A stretch of DNA of 64,000 bases from Dugong dugon (lineage: Eukaryota; Chordata; Mammalia; Sirenia; Dugongidae): contig CM057461.1 of assembly GCA_030035585.1 (NCBI GenBank), positions 169,023,624-169,087,623 on the forward strand, written 5' to 3'. Below, piece after piece: positions 20,870 to 33,311 of the stretch. A program made the position numbers and the translations under genes. The notes beneath the pieces were generated by a model. That model saw only the letters and a program-made list of their open reading frames with translations, was not told the DNA's origin and searched no databases. Position 1 is the stretch's first letter. The number at the start of each line of letters is the position of its first letter.

Positions 20870-22824
20870 TCTACACAACAAGCTCTGTCTGAACTCCTTT
20901 CTCCTATCTCCTGCTGCTAGATCTGCCCTTTTCCAGTGAGTACTTTCATCTTGGACTGCTGGCTTGGTCTGGTCTGGTCCATCCCATTACTAACCAATTG
21001 TGATTTATAGAGGTTGCAAATTGTTGGCCTGTAACATTTCATTTGGCTGAAAAAGAATTCCAAAATGTTTGACATAGATACAAATACCTAAACATTGGGA
21101 GATTTTATAACAACATTCTAATTTTTAGCTTCTCTTGATAATTTACATTATCTGTTAATAATGAGCCTGCATTTCCTATTTGTGTTAATCTTTAGACAAG
21201 ATATGCACTCTCCTGTTTGCCATAGTCCCCACCAGTCTCAAATAACTCATTTATGATTCTTGCCAAGATGCTGTAGGCTCTTGTGTTTGCTAACACTGTG
21301 CCTTACACATGGTAAGAAATAAAATCATTGAACAAATAAAAACTGTACACATGTTGACAGAGAAAACGAATGAGGTGTGTAATAATGCAAGCTTTAAGCA
21401 TTATCTGCAATCTCAAAGGAAAAATGTGGCCTGCAAGGAAAGCTTACTATCTTGTGCATTTCTGCCACTTAAATTTAAGGGCCTATAGAGATTTATCTTT
21501 TTAACCTTTTAAAAATCGGTATTATGCTGTATCATGAATCATGCAGTATTATATCTGTTTATTCTTAATGAGATGGAAGAGAAAGGGGGAAAAAAAGATA
21601 TGGAAAGAAAATATGGCGAAATCTGTCTTATGTGGATACACACACACAGACATATAGACACACACACACACATTTTTTGAGAGGTGATGGAAAGATGTGA
21701 ATAAAGACTCAGAGGTGGAACTGGAAGGATTCTGGGCAGTGAAAAGAAGCCTTGTTGGTCAGTAACCAGAAACGAAGATGAAGAGCAGGCAATATTAGGT
21801 CTTTGAACCCAGATTTAAAGGAAATAATGTCATCTATTAAACAGGCAGGATTAAGTCAGTCTTGGCTGGCAGTGACTTTTCATTGAGATATCCATATGGT
21901 TTTCTCACTTTGGAAGTGCTTTGAAGAGCACAATAACGATGCCAGGATGAGGCTCTTGACTTTGACTGAAAAGAGAAAATAGCTACTGCATTTATCTTAA
22001 ACCGTATGTGCTGTGGAAAGGCAAATAAATAATTACGACTGAAATAAAGACTAATAAAGATCTACATGATCATAAAATCTTTGAGAAGCCACTTAAGTAA
22101 CTTCCAAGATTGCAGTGTGGAAATGAATACGTGTAGGTTCACCCAAGTCTGTTAGAAATGTGTGAAAAATGCTTGGTGTGGAGTAAAATCCGGGGAACTA
22201 TCCATGAGGTTAGTGGTTTTGTTCCCAAACAATGTGAAGAGGCATATTTACTGTAGGCATTCAACTGCTGTGAAGACCCAAGTTACATTACTGGGTTACA
22301 TTTGCCCAGATACTAAACTGACTAATGTCTAGTTCTAGAGAATAGGACTGCTTATTATTTTAAACAAACTGGTTTCTGATCTATTTAGATGTTTATAGAT
22401 GTTAAAGCTGAAACTCCTTTCTGAAGAAGTAAATTTCATTGCAAGAGTTCTGGCAGAAAGTGTCCTGACAAATAGATTATAAAATCCAGATGATTTGGAA
22501 GAAAGACATCTGGTAGACATATGTACCATTAAACTTTTAAAATGTAGCTTTAAATAAGGCTTGGCTATAGAGGCAAATGCTTTGTTCATCTACCTTGACA
22601 AAAACACAAAGATTTCTTCTTCTGGCAGAGCATTTGGTGAATGAAGAGAGCTTTCATTTATTTCCGTAATGTAGAGTTAGATAGGTTTTCATGGACCATT
22701 GCAAAAATGTGTACCTTATAGAATCTTAAGAAAGCATAGGCTGCAACCTACATTGAACAGAGGGAAGGATTTGATGTTCCTGACCTTTGTCTATGTAGAT
22801 TGCCTGTGTAGAGTTTCCCCATAA
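20870..22824. other. Long unique intronic stretch
   Basis: About 2 kb with no lineage-specific insertion and no exon recognised. It holds a (CA)n-like patch at 21639-21672. It is one of the longer repeat-poor tracts of the window, so any conserved regulatory sequence could lie here. Confidence 0.5.
21639..21672. repeat. Interrupted (CA)n
   Basis: ACACACACACAGACATATAG followed by ACACACACACACACA. Confidence 0.9.
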
Positions 22825-23038
22825 AAACCAAACCAAACCAGTTACCCTCTAGTCAATTCCAACTCATGGTAGCCCCATGTGTTTCAGGGTAGAACTATGC
22901 TCCATGGAGTTTTCAATGTCTGTGACCTTTTGGAAGTAGATCCCAGGGCTTTCTGCTGAAGCACCTCTAGGTGAATCCAAACGGCTAACCTTTTTGTTAG
23001 TAGCCAAGCCACTTAACCATTTGCAGCACCGAGGGCCT
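22825..23038 (-). mobile_element. AfroSINE, diverged variant
   Basis: Minus-strand copy from AAAACCAAACCAAACC (tail complement) to TTAACCATTTGCAGCACCGAG (head complement). It has the TTGGAAGTAGATCCCAGGGC middle of the CTCAGAAGAAAAGCC variant. Confidence 0.8.
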
Positions 23039-23755
23039 CTGGGCTTTCCCCACACATCTTGCTTAAGAGAACTTAAGAGTGGAATGTGTTCCTGTGACAG
23101 CCCCTGGAGGAACAAGTATTTTGCCTTTGATTGAATGACAGGAATGAGTAGAAAGAAGCAGTGGACATGAGAGAGAAACTCTCTAGGGAAAACAGATCTG
23201 TGACCCAGCAAACATATATGGTCAGCATACTATTTTTCAAGGGCTGACTTCCTAGGGAAGAGAGATTGACCCAGTGCATGTGTATGTGTGTGTGTAGTTA
23301 ATTAGGGCCGTAGCTCAGTTTTTTTTCCACTAGCTTTCAAACATAAACTGTATACCCCACCCCAGAATGTATTCAAGATGTTTGGCACTAGGAGAATATT
23401 TTGCTGCCCTTTGGATGAACGGTTTCTGCTCGGAAGGTGTTGAGGTACAGCAATGTTTTATAAAGATTTCCTGTTTATTCACTGAAGGGGAGCAAAGGGA
23501 GGTTTAAATTGAAACTGAAGTTTGGGAAGTTAGCTTCAGTAGGAACAGTGATTGCCATATCGCACCCTCCCACTCCAAATATGGGAATAGCCCTATCCTT
23601 TAATAGAAAAAGCATCTTGCCTGCCTGTAATTCCCATATCATTTATTTAATACCAGCATTGAGATAAATGACAATATTCCTTTGCTTATTAGGAAGTATG
23701 GAAGTATTTTGGTTTGACTGGAGAAAAGACAATAGGAAAGGGAGTGGTGGAACGA
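23039..23755. other. Unique intronic sequence
   Basis: No exon or repeat recognised. Confidence 0.4.
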
Positions 23756-24045
23756 TGAAGACTTTGGAATTTTATGCTTAAGGGTTTGGATTTTATTCCA
23801 CTGCCAGGTGGGAGCAAGTAAAAATGTTTGTAGCAGGAGTGACATGACCAAATCTTTATTTTTGTAAAGATCACCTGGTAGCAGTCTGGGAGATGGACTG
23901 GAAAGGGATAAATACAGAAGCAAGGTGGTTAGTTAGCAAACTACTGCCACAGTCAAGTCAAAGATGGAAGGTTCTTAAAAAAGACAGTGAGAGTTAGGAT
24001 GGAGATGAAGGAGATGTATTTGAGAGACACTCATCTAGGAAATTA
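23756..24045 (+). repeat. Ancient mammal-wide repeat (same family as 16862)
   Basis: Landmarks GGGTTTGGATTTTATTCCAC (23782), GCAGGAGTGACATGACCAAA (23834) and GATGGACTGGAAAGGGATAA (23892) continue the consensus order of the repeat at 16862-17720. Confidence 0.65.
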
Positions 24046-24154
24046 ATAGAATCAGGGAGATCAGCTGAACTGAGTATAATCTTCACAGTAACTTCTTTAT
24101 TGAGTTGGCAGTGAAAAATCTACCTTGGACAGAAAAGCTGGCTAATTTTAGGCA

Positions 24155-24309
24155 TTGTTGTCATTTGCTGTGGAGTCGATTCCAACTCATAGCGACCCTA
24201 TAGGACAGAGTAGAACTGCCCCATAGGGTTTCCAAGGAGTGGCTGGTGGATTCGAACTGCCAACCTTTTTGGTTAACAGCCGAGCTCTTAACCACTGTGC
24301 CACCAGGGC
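24155..24309 (-). mobile_element. AfroSINE, short type
   Basis: Clean minus-strand copy: CCAACTCATAGCGACCCTAT, GGATTCGAACTGCCAACC (B-box complement) and TTAACCACTGTGCCACCAGG. Confidence 0.9.
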
Positions 24310-24749
24310 ATACAAATATTTTATTCAGTTTCAAAGGCAGTTGGTTGGGAGAGAGAATGAGAAAGATTTTCCTCTGTTCAAACAGAATAAAACACACAAT
24401 CTAATCAAATGGAGCTGAAATGATACCTATGATCACTATGCTAGGATCAAGCCTTTTTCATAAAAGGCATTTGTAGACTGATCTGCATGTCTAATCCCCA
24501 TGCTCCATTTGGACAGTTTGAGAAAGAGGATGCGGCACATATTTGGAAAGTCAATGCCTACTTACATACTGGTTGTTTTAATACTCCATCCAGAAATAAG
24601 TGTGCCAACCTGTACAATCCGTAAGGCTCTGTTGGTTGCTGGGAGTAAACAGAGTGAATGATTACTCTTGGGTCAGAGAGGAACTTTTAGGCTTAAATTC
24701 TTCACAAAACCTTAGGATAATTAACACATAGGTATAATTTAAATATCAG
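24310..24749. other. Unique intronic sequence
   Basis: No exon or repeat recognised. Confidence 0.4.
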
Positions 24750-25003
24750 ACAATATAGCATAGTGGTCATTGGGCTCTGGAATTAGACTGCCTGCCTTCA
24801 AATTCCAGTCCTACCTCTTCCTGGCTGTGAGATCTTGGGCAAATCACCTGCTTCCTCGAAACCTCAGTTTCCTTGCTTGTAAAATGGAATAGTAATAATA
24901 CCTAACTCATAGGGTTGCTGTGATCACATGAGAAAATCCTCAAAAGGTGATTATCTCAGTGTCTGATACATAAATCATGCCCAGTAAATGTAGCTTTGAT
25001 TAT
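24750..25003 (+). repeat. MIR SINE, near full length
   Basis: From ATAGCATAGTGGTCATTGGG through TCTTGGGCAAATCACC and CTCAGTTTCCTTGCTTGTAA to GCCCAGTAAATGTAGC. One of the best-preserved MIRs here. Confidence 0.9.
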
Positions 25004-25527
25004 GATCAGTGTTGGGCTAAAAGCAGCAGATCATGGGGTAGGGGGGAAGGGAAAGTAGAAAGAGAGTGGGATTAATCTGAGTTACTTCAAGAGAAGGGTG
25101 AGAATATTTTAAGTAGAGATTGAAAAACATGTTTTGTTTTGTGGGCTTCATATTTTTAAAAATATTTGAATCTGTATGGAGTTCACACATAGTTATTTGC
25201 CTGGCCTTGGGAGGCATTTGAGTTGAGGTGTTTAGCTAGTAAGATGGCACCCCAGTGTCTAGCCCCAAAATGCCAGGCTTATCTCCGTAGTTGTCTAAGA
25301 GTAGTTAGAAAATAGAATACTGTATAGCATCATATTTCCCTAATCTTTCTCTTTTAAAGAGGCTATTTATTCACATTTGATTAAGGGACATAGCCTGGGT
25401 CTTTATCACACTTCTCTCCAAATTTTATCTGGTGTCTGGGAAAGAATCACCACCCCCATGATGTAATGTTTCAAAGCCTTGGTCATAGCAGAGAGAAATC
25501 TTCTAGTCAGTATTTCCTTGACAAGGA
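25004..25527. other. Unique intronic sequence
   Basis: No exon or repeat recognised. Confidence 0.4.
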
Positions 25528-25733
25528 GTTTCTAGCTCTGGTGGTGCAGTGGTTAAAGCATTCGGCTGCTAAATGAAAGTGGCAGTTCGAATCCACCAGC
25601 TGCCCAGTGGGAGAAAGATGTGGCAATCTGCTTCCGTAAAGATTACAGCCTTGGAAACCTAATGAGGCAGTTTTACTCTGTCCTATAGGGTCACTACGAG
25701 TTGGACTTGACGGTTTGGTTTTTGGTTTTAGGT
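25528..25733 (+). mobile_element. AfroSINE, long type
   Basis: Contains the long-type insert GGGAGAAAGATGTGGCAATC, B box CAGTTCGAATCCACCAG and tail TATAGGGTCACTACGAGTTG. Confidence 0.88.
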
Positions 25734-25740
25734 ATACAAA

Positions 25741-25917
25741 TTAATTACTTGGGTGGTGCAAACGGTTAATGCAATTGGCTGCTAACCAAAAAGTTGGAAG
25801 TTTGAGTCCACTTTTGAAAAATCAGCCATTGAAAACCCTGTAGAGCACGGGTCTACTCTAACACACATGGGGTTGCCATGAGTCAGAGTCAACTCGACGG
25901 TGACTTTGTTTTAACAT
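25741..25917 (+). mobile_element. AfroSINE, ACACATGGGG variant
   Basis: Head TTGGGTGGTGCAAACGGTTA and tail ACACACATGGGGTTGCCATGAGTCAG. It lies only a few bases after the previous AfroSINE in the same orientation but belongs to a different variant. Confidence 0.85.
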
Positions 25918-25929
25918 AGTCAAATAATT

Positions 25930-27625
25930 TAAAAACAAAAGTTTTATCGAGATATAATTCACATACCACACAATTCACCCTTTTAAAGTGTACAACTCAG
26001 TGGTGTTTAGTATAGTCACAGATATCTGCAACCAACACCACAATCAATTTTAGAACATTTTTATCACCTCAAAAAGAAGCCCCATACCTTTTAGCTATCA
26101 CCTGCCTATTCCCTCAACCCTTCACGTCCAGCCCTAGGCAACCACTAATATACTTTCTGTCTCTATAGATTTACTTATTCTGGACTTTGGATATGAATGG
26201 AATCATATAATACGTAGTCTTTTGTGACAGACATAATGTTTTCAAGGGTCATCCATGTTGTGGCATATATCAGTACTTCATTTCTTTTTATGGCCAAATA
26301 CTATTCATTATATGGATTTACCACATTTTGTTTATCCATTCGTCCACTGATGGACATTTGGCTTCTTTCCACATTTTGTCTATTATGAATAATGCTGCTA
26401 TAAACATTGATATATAAGTTTCTGTTTGGACGTATGTTTTCATTTCTCTTGGGTATATACCTAGGAATGGAATTTCTGGGTCATATGATAATTCTATATT
26501 TAATTGTTTGAGAAAATGCCAGACTGTTTTCCAAAGCTGCTGTGCCATTTTACATTCTACCAGCAGTGTATGAGGGTTCCAATCTCTCCACATCTTCTCC
26601 AACCCTTGTTGTTGTCTGACTTTTTGATTCTAGCCATCCTAGTGGGCATTAAGTGGTATCTCACTGTGGTTTTAATTTGCATTTCCCTCATGGCTAATGA
26701 TTTCGGACATCTTTTCATGTGCTTATTGGTCCTTTGTGTATCTTCTTTGGAGAAATGTCTATTCAGATCCTTTGCCCATTTTAAAATTGGGTTATTTGTC
26801 TTTTTATTGTTGAGTTGTAAGATTTCTTTGTATATTCTAGATACACATCACTTTTCAGATATATGATTTGCAAATATTTCCTCCCATTCTGTGGCTTGTC
26901 TTTTCACTTTCTTTATGGTGTTCATTGAAGCACAGAAGCTTTTAATTTTGACGAAGTCTATTCTATTATTATTTTTTCTTTTGTTGCTCATGCATTTGGT
27001 GTTCTATCTAAGAATTCTTTGCCAAATCCAAGCTCATGAAGATTTTCTCCTGTTTTCTTCCAAAAGTTTTATAGTTTTAGCTCTCACATTTAGGTAATTA
27101 ATCCATTTTGAGTTAATTTTTGCACATGATGTAAGATAAGGGTTCACTTTCATTCTTTTACAGTTGTCCCAGCACCATTTGTTAAAAAGAATATTCTTTC
27201 TCCCATTGAATGGTATTGGCACCCTTGTCAAGATTAGCTGACTATAGGTTTATTTCTATACTCTCATTTCTATTCTGTTGATTTCTGTATCTCTCCTTGT
27301 GCGAGTACCACACTGTCTTGATTGCTGCTGCTTTGTAGTAAGTTTTGAAATCGAGACATGTGAGTCCCCCTGCTTTGTTCTTCATTCTCAGGATTGTTTT
27401 AGGTATTCTGAGTCTCTTGCAATTTTAAATGACTTTTAGAATCTGCTTGTCAATTTCTACAAAGAAGCTAGCTGGTATTCTGATAGGGATTGCATTTAAT
27501 CTATAGATCAGTTTGGGAATGTTTCCATCTTAACAATATTAAGTCTTCTGATCCATAAAAATGGGAATTTCTCCACTTATTCAAATCTTTAATTTATTTA
27601 CTAGTAATTTTTTATCAGGAAGAAT
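25930..27625 (-). mobile_element. Older eutherian-type L1, 3' half
   Basis: Minus-strand L1 of an older type (tail complement AAGTTTTATCGAGATATAATTC, typical of the L1MA/L1MB group). It covers the 3' UTR (25930-26300) and the C-terminal part of ORF2 (26300-27550). It is 5'-truncated near 27600, and no clear target-site duplication was found. Confidence 0.85.
26318..27350 (-). pseudogene. L1 ORF2 C-terminal remnant
   Basis: Broken frames include 26602-26318, with the cysteine/histidine region followed by YDPEIPFLGIYPRE and CPSVDEWINKMW, and 27231-27034 with [16 protein letters not shown] and [20 protein letters not shown]. These are C-terminal ORF2 blocks. Frameshifts separate them. Confidence 0.85.
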
Positions 27626-27664
27626 GTGGGCACTGAATTTGGCAACTGTGATGGCATGTTGTTA

Positions 27665-27818
27665 TTATTAGGCGCCCTTAATTTGGTTCCAACTCATAAC
27701 AACCCTATAGGACAGAGTAGAACTGCCCCACAGGGTTTCCAAGGAACAGCTGGTGTATTTGAACTGCTGATCTCTTGGTTAGCAGCTGAGCTCTTAACCA
27801 CTGCACCACCAGGGCTCC
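27665..27818 (-). mobile_element. AfroSINE, short type
   Basis: Minus-strand copy: CCAACTCATAACAACCCTAT to TTAACCACTGCACCACCAGG. Confidence 0.88.
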
Positions 27819-28237
27819 AGAACTGGTGGCATAGGACTTCTGAAACTTTATCTTTGTAGAGCATATGACTGGAGATCGGAATTGTCCAATTTATGTTGTG
27901 CGTATGTTCATCCATATAAACAGTCCAAGCTAAAGGTTAAATCTTTTTTAGTGTCTTCTGGGCAATGTTATATCTAGTGAAGAACTAATTTTGGAAGCAA
28001 CAGTCACAGCAGGGTACCTAACAGATTATAAAACTTTTCATAAATAGATACCACCCATGGTTTAAACAGTAAAAATGTCTAAACATGGTTATAATTGTCT
28101 GAGTCTAAAATATTTAACTGTGACCTGAAAATTTCTGCAGACAACGATATGCTTCAGAAAAGTCAGGGGCACACAGTGGAAATTTTGCTGTTAGCATAAT
28201 GTACCTCTGCTTTCTATTTCATCATTACTTGGCACTA
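27819..28237. other. Unique intronic sequence
   Basis: No exon or repeat recognised. Confidence 0.4.
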
Positions 28238-29212
28238 CCAGAGGCAGTTGTTCAGATAGAACAAGGGGATACTGTGTGGTTTAAAGTCAGGAAAGGTGTG
28301 TGTCAGGGTTGTATCCTTTCACTATACCTATTCAATCTGTATGCTGAGCAAAGAATCTGAGAAGCTGGACTATATGAAGAAGAATGGGGCATCAGTATTG
28401 GAGGAAGGCTCATTAACAACCTGCGTTATGCAGATGACACAACCTTGCTTGCCGAAAGTGAAGAGGACTTGAAGCACTTACTGATAAAGATCAAAGACGA
28501 CAGCTTCAGTATGGATTACACCTCAACATAAAGAAAACAAAAATCCTCACAACAGGACCAATAAGCAACATCATGATAAGCAGAGGAAAGACTGAAGTTG
28601 TCAAGGGTTTCATTTTACTTGGATCCACAATCAACACTCATGGAAACAGCTGTCAGGAAATCAAAAGATGCATTGCATTGGGCAAATCTGCTGCAAAAGA
28701 CCTCTTTAAAGTGTTGAAAAGCAAAGATGTCACCTTGAAGACTAAGATGTGCCTGACCCAAGCCATGGTATTTTCAATTGCATCATATGCATGCGAAAGC
28801 TGGACAATGAATAAGGAAGACCAAAGAAGAATTGACACCTTTGAATTGTGGTGTTGGCGAAGAATATTGGATATACCACGGACTGCAAAAAGAACAAACA
28901 AATCTGTCTTGGAAGAAGTACGGTCATCCTTAGAAGCAAGAAGCAAGGATGGTGAGACTACATCTTACATACTTTGGACATATTGCCAGAAGGGATCAGC
29001 CCCTGGAGAAGGACATCATGCTTGGTAAAGTAGAGGGTCAGCGAAATAGAGGAAGACCCTCAACAAGATGGATTGACGCAGTGGCTGCAACAATGGGCTC
29101 AAGCATAACAAAGATTGTGAGGATGGCGCAGGACCGGGCAGTGTTTCATTCTGCAGTACATAGGGTCTCTATGAGTCAAACCGACTTGACAGCACCTAAC
29201 AACAACGACAAG
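28238..29212 (+). mobile_element. RTE-clade LINE (BovB/AfroLINE type), 5'-truncated
   Basis: About 975 bp of the 3' part of an RTE element, from AGAGGCAGTTGTTCAGATAG in the reverse transcriptase to the 3' terminus CACCTAACAACAACGACA. Its final block, GTCTCTATGAGTC..CCGACTTGACAGCACC, is the module shared with AfroSINE tails, which identifies the likely partner LINE of the SINE. Confidence 0.9.
28240..29190 (+). pseudogene. RTE reverse transcriptase C-terminal remnant
   Basis: Catalytic YADD is encoded at 28427-28438, followed by TTLLAESEEDLKHLL. Further on are KGFILLGSTINTHG, a SYACESWTMNKEDQRRID block, TFELWCWRRIL and, in another frame, LTYFGHIARRDQPLEKDIM and GRPSTRWIDAVA. Frame changes (for example around 28540 and 28950) and stops make it a pseudogene. 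Confidence 0.9.
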
Positions 29213-29925
29213 AGTTGTTTGGATTCTCAATCACATATTGTCAATGACATTTATAGAAATCCAAGGGGAATCCTCAGTTTAGGGTGGAAACTGGGCTGGC
29301 AGCCCTTATTTTTTATTTTAATTTATACGAATATATTTTCTCTCTTAAAGAAAGAGAAGGCTATTTTCCTGAAAGGGAAGGAACAAGAGTCAGGGAACTT
29401 GCAGAATATATTGAGGTTGTAGGCATTTGATAAAACAGAACTATCCAGAGAGGTAATAAGTGAATTTGATGAAGGGGATAGAAAGGAAACTCATTTTGGT
29501 AGTAAGAGTAATACTTTTTCAACACAGCAACAAAAAAGTAGAGGGACAGAAGGACAGGAATTCTAGAGCTTCTTCCCATTCATACAAGATAATGCTCGAA
29601 AATATTTTTGCCTTTTTTTCCCCAAAGAGGAGATAGAAGTGAGATTGGGATAAAACATAAAATGAAATGTAATAATTAAAGATAAAATATAGCCCATATT
29701 GAAAGACTTACTCATTGATGATAATCAAACAATTTGGGTGCCAGAATAATTATTGTTGTTTAGAGACATTCATGATGAACACTGTTAATTATTTTATGGT
29801 GAATCATAACTAAACTGGCAACCACAGCACTCCACTTTGTCATGGTCAATCTGTACTAGAAGTAGCTTATTGAGTTCTGCAAAGCAGACTTGGAGAAAAC
29901 CACAGGAAAATGGAAATAGTGCAAA
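29213..29925. other. Unique intronic sequence
   Basis: AT-rich. No exon or repeat recognised. Confidence 0.4.
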
Positions 29926-30305
29926 AAGAAAAGAGGCAGAAGAGTAAGGGGACTTGAAATTATGTCTTTGTTGGAATGGTTGAAGGAACCAGTGAGAAAG
30001 TAAAACTTAAGGAGTTTGATAGCTGTCTTTATATACTTGAAGATATGAGGAAAAAGTAATACGTTTATTGTGTGGTTCTGATTTTGGAGCTAGGGCAAAA
30101 CATTGACATTATAGCCTGGAAAGTTTTGGCTTAGAAGAAGCAAGAACAAATTAATTGTTTAAAATGGAGAGAGCTAAAAGGCAACCAACCAACATACCAA
30201 ACAGAATGCATTGCTTTGGGTGGCCACTAAGAGGGTTTGGGCACAGTCTGAATGGCTGTTGCACAGGGATACTGTAGAAGGCATTGATGCATGAGCTAAG
30301 GGGGC
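29926..30305 (+). repeat. Probable L3/CR1-like LINE remnant
   Basis: GAGTTTGATAGCTGTCTTTATATACTTGAAGATATG (30013-30048) and the distal GGGATACTGTAGAAGGCATT (30267) follow the order of the CR1/L3 3' region. Highly diverged, so confidence is moderate. Confidence 0.45.
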
Positions 30306-30349
30306 CTTGAACATCATCCTTTAAGGTCAAGAATATATGATAATAGATA

Positions 30350-30495
30350 TCATTTTTTGAGCATTTACTCCTTTTACAGATTGGGAAACTGAAGACCAGG
30401 AAAATTAAAGAACTTGCAAAAACATTCTGCTGGCAAAGTGGTACGGTTAGGATTTGGATCCAAATTTGTAAATGCTTGTGTTCTTTACTGCTAGG
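30350..30495 (-). repeat. MIR SINE remnant
   Basis: GAGCATTTACTCCTTTTACAGATTGGGAAACTGAAG followed by a GCAAAGTGGTACGGTTAGGATT block is the MIR complement. Confidence 0.6.
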
Positions 30496-31757
30496 TGCTG
30501 GGGTGCAAGAATTTTTTTACAGGAGTATTTAAAGGACACTGAATTCAGAGAATAATACTTCTTTCCTTTACCAGACTTGCACCTGTGGTTGATTAAGAAA
30601 CAAAACAAAACAAAGAGTAAACTTCTCTTCCCTGCAAATGAGGAGGCGGGATAGGAGGAAGCTCAGAATGATACAGAGACAAGAAAGCTAATTTGGTTCT
30701 TTTTTAGATTTCCTCACCACTCCCCACTTCCCACCTCCAGACCCAGTGGAGCTACCTCATGAGAACATTTTTAACTTGGAGCTCCTGTCATGACTCATGT
30801 TAGTACTAGGGACTACTTTTATGCCATGGGCTCACATTTGCCCAGAATCTATCCTATTCCTGGGGCTGTTTCTGAGTCTGCTGTTAAAGCCACTGCAAGA
30901 TGTGGAAAAGTGGAGAACCAAATTGCCAGACCAGAAACCTAAACCAACTCCCATCCAGCCCATGGCAGCTGGTTTCCATGAAATAAGTGATGAGAGGACA
31001 CTCAAGCAAATGCATATTGTTTACTGCTCCACGGCAGGTTAAGTCTCTAATGCCCTTTTGGTCTCTCTTGGTGAATTGGACCACATGTGAACCTCAAAAA
31101 CTGCATTTACTCAAGAGCTTCTCCTTTCCCAGGCCCCCAGTGTGATTTCCTCTTGGCCTTCTAAGGGCAAGGGTACTTTCAAAGGGTGTATATCCAGGTC
31201 CTGGCTTAACACTTCATGCATGGGACGTGGATGAAAAGAACAGTAAAAAAAAAGTAAGAAAACTTTTAACCCACTTTCTTGCTTTGATCAAATCCCTCCA
31301 AAGAAATTCCACTGTGGGGCTCTGAGGACTGTATTTTGTCCTCTACCCTAGTAGATCCCTTGAAGGGAACGTGGTTCACCTAGCAGTTCCCCCTAGAGGA
31401 TGACATGACTCACTGCCACATCTCTAGTTTTTTCCCCTATGCTCTTTAGTCTCAGTTCCTTATTAAAATAACTGGGAGCTATTTTATCTCAATACACTAC
31501 CGTGGATAAAGTTATGTTGTCCATTTCAGTTGGGTTTTGAGCTGACCATCTGGGCATCTCACTGTATACATTCAGGAATTCCCTTAAAATTACCCCACCT
31601 AAGGGAATATTTTCCATATTGGTTTTCTCCTTTAATCCACCCAAAAGTTCAGATTGCATGATACAGGGCAGAGATTAGGGTGAAGCAAATGAGGTAGGGT
31701 CATGCAAATGCAGAGTTGGATCCTGTCTTCATTTAAAATTTTGATATTTTGTTTATC
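30496..31757. other. Unique intronic stretch, 1.2 kb
   Basis: No lineage-specific insertion and no exon recognised. The 81-codon frame at 30797-31042 resembles nothing I know and has no codon signature. It is repeat-poor and a reasonable place to look for conserved non-coding sequence. Confidence 0.45.
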
Positions 31758-31775
31758 ATTTTTTGCTTTAATTTT

Positions 31776-32216
31776 TTATTATAAATATATATGTATCAAA
31801 ACATTTGCCATTTCAATATTTTTTACATGTACAATTCAGTGACATTGATTATGTTCATCATGTTGTTCAACCATCACCACTATCTGTTACCAAGTCTTTT
31901 CATTACACTTAACAAAAATTCAGTGTCTCCTGAGCAATAAGTCCCCTTTTCTCCCTCTTCCTTGCCCACCCCTGGTAACAACTAACAAACTTTGGTCTCC
32001 AAACACACTTGCCTATTCTAGATATTTCGTATAAGTGGGATTGTACAGTATTTTTTTTTTTTTAAACTGACATATTTCACACAGCATAATGTTTTCAATT
32101 TTCATCCACGTCATAGTGTACATCAGGATTTCAATTCTCTTTATGGCCGAATAATATTCCATTGTATGTATGTACCACATTTTGTTTATCCATTTATCTG
32201 TTGATAGACGTTTAGG
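31776..32216 (-). mobile_element. Short 3'-end L1 insertion
   Basis: Perfect 18-bp target-site duplication ATTTTTTGCTTTAATTTT (31758-31775 and 32217-32234). The 441 bp between are L1 3' end, including the complement of the terminal ORF2/3' UTR (GAATAATATTCCATTGTATG near 32149). Confidence 0.93.
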
Positions 32217-32329
32217 ATTTTTTGCTTTAATTTTGATTACTGAGCTTTTTGGTGCCTCCTTAAATTTTGCCTCAATCGCCTTGTCCTGGTCCCAGCCTTG
32301 CTATGACCCCATTTAAGTCCTTGAGTAAT

Positions 32330-32505
32330 AGATAGTCTGGTGTGTTGAAAGAGCACTAGAAGTCAGGAGAGGTGGTTCTAAGTCTTAGCTCTGAATATCA
32401 CTAGCTGCGTGACTCTGGATGAGTCACCTCCCCACTGAGGACCTCAGGTGCCTCATCTGGAAAATGCAAATGATTTCTAGTTCTAAACTCTTATGATTCT
32501 GTCCT
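32330..32505 (+). repeat. MIR SINE
   Basis: GTTCTAAGTCTTAGCTCTG, GCGTGACTCTGGATGAGTCA and CTCAGGTGCCTCATCTGGAA are in MIR order. Confidence 0.75.
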
Positions 32506-33295
32506 TAGGCTTTTCTAACTAGCTGAGAATCTCAAAGATGGCAGGACAATGTATTCTACTTGTTTTACTTTTCTCCATGCCTCCAAGTAGCACCAAATCC
32601 AAATCAAAAAATGTCCTCTAGTAAATGTTTTTTGCACACTGTTACAAAAATATGAACCAAGACCCAAAACAAAAGGTAGATACAAATTAAAAACATTCTG
32701 TAAATGAAAACAAAACCTCTCCAAACAAGAATATTGTCCCTCCCTCATTCCTCCCGGAGAAAAAAATAAATTTGAAATCATGAATCTTTCTGATTCGTTG
32801 AAGTGTAGCAAAATCTTATTGTCTATTTTTTCCAGGAAATATTCTATTCAAATATTTCAGGTTTTCAGTGATGCAGAATTGGGTAATCATCCAGCCCTCA
32901 GGGATTTCTTCCCATCTAAATATACTAGTACCACCCTAATGAGTCATATTTCATAAAATGTAACATCTGTGAGAAAAGATTATAAACATGTAGTAGTGCC
33001 CCAAGCAGTGGGAGAATTGTAGAGGAAACAGAATCTCCACTTTCTACCTAGTTCTTCATATTTAAATGTGCATAACTAGACAGTAGAGAGAGAATATGTG
33101 TGCATACAGCCCAAACCCCTCCTTTTTCTTTTCTCCTCTTCCTTCCTTGACAAAAAAAAGGAAAAGAGAAAAGGATCCTAGCTTAGTGGTAAAATATATG
33201 ACTGATACATTTGAAGAGCTCTTTTCTTTACGCTTAGCTCATTTCATATTATGGCATCTTTTCCATTTTCTTACTCTTTGGCCAGTGATAGAAAT
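32506..33295. other. Unique intronic sequence
   Basis: No exon or repeat recognised. Confidence 0.4.
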
Positions 33296-33311
33296 GCAGT
33301 CTGAACTTTTT

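Noticed and set aside
28573-29028. 151-codon frame as a host gene
   Set aside because: It encodes the C-terminal part of an RTE reverse transcriptase, with YADD just upstream in another frame. Retrotransposon remnant.
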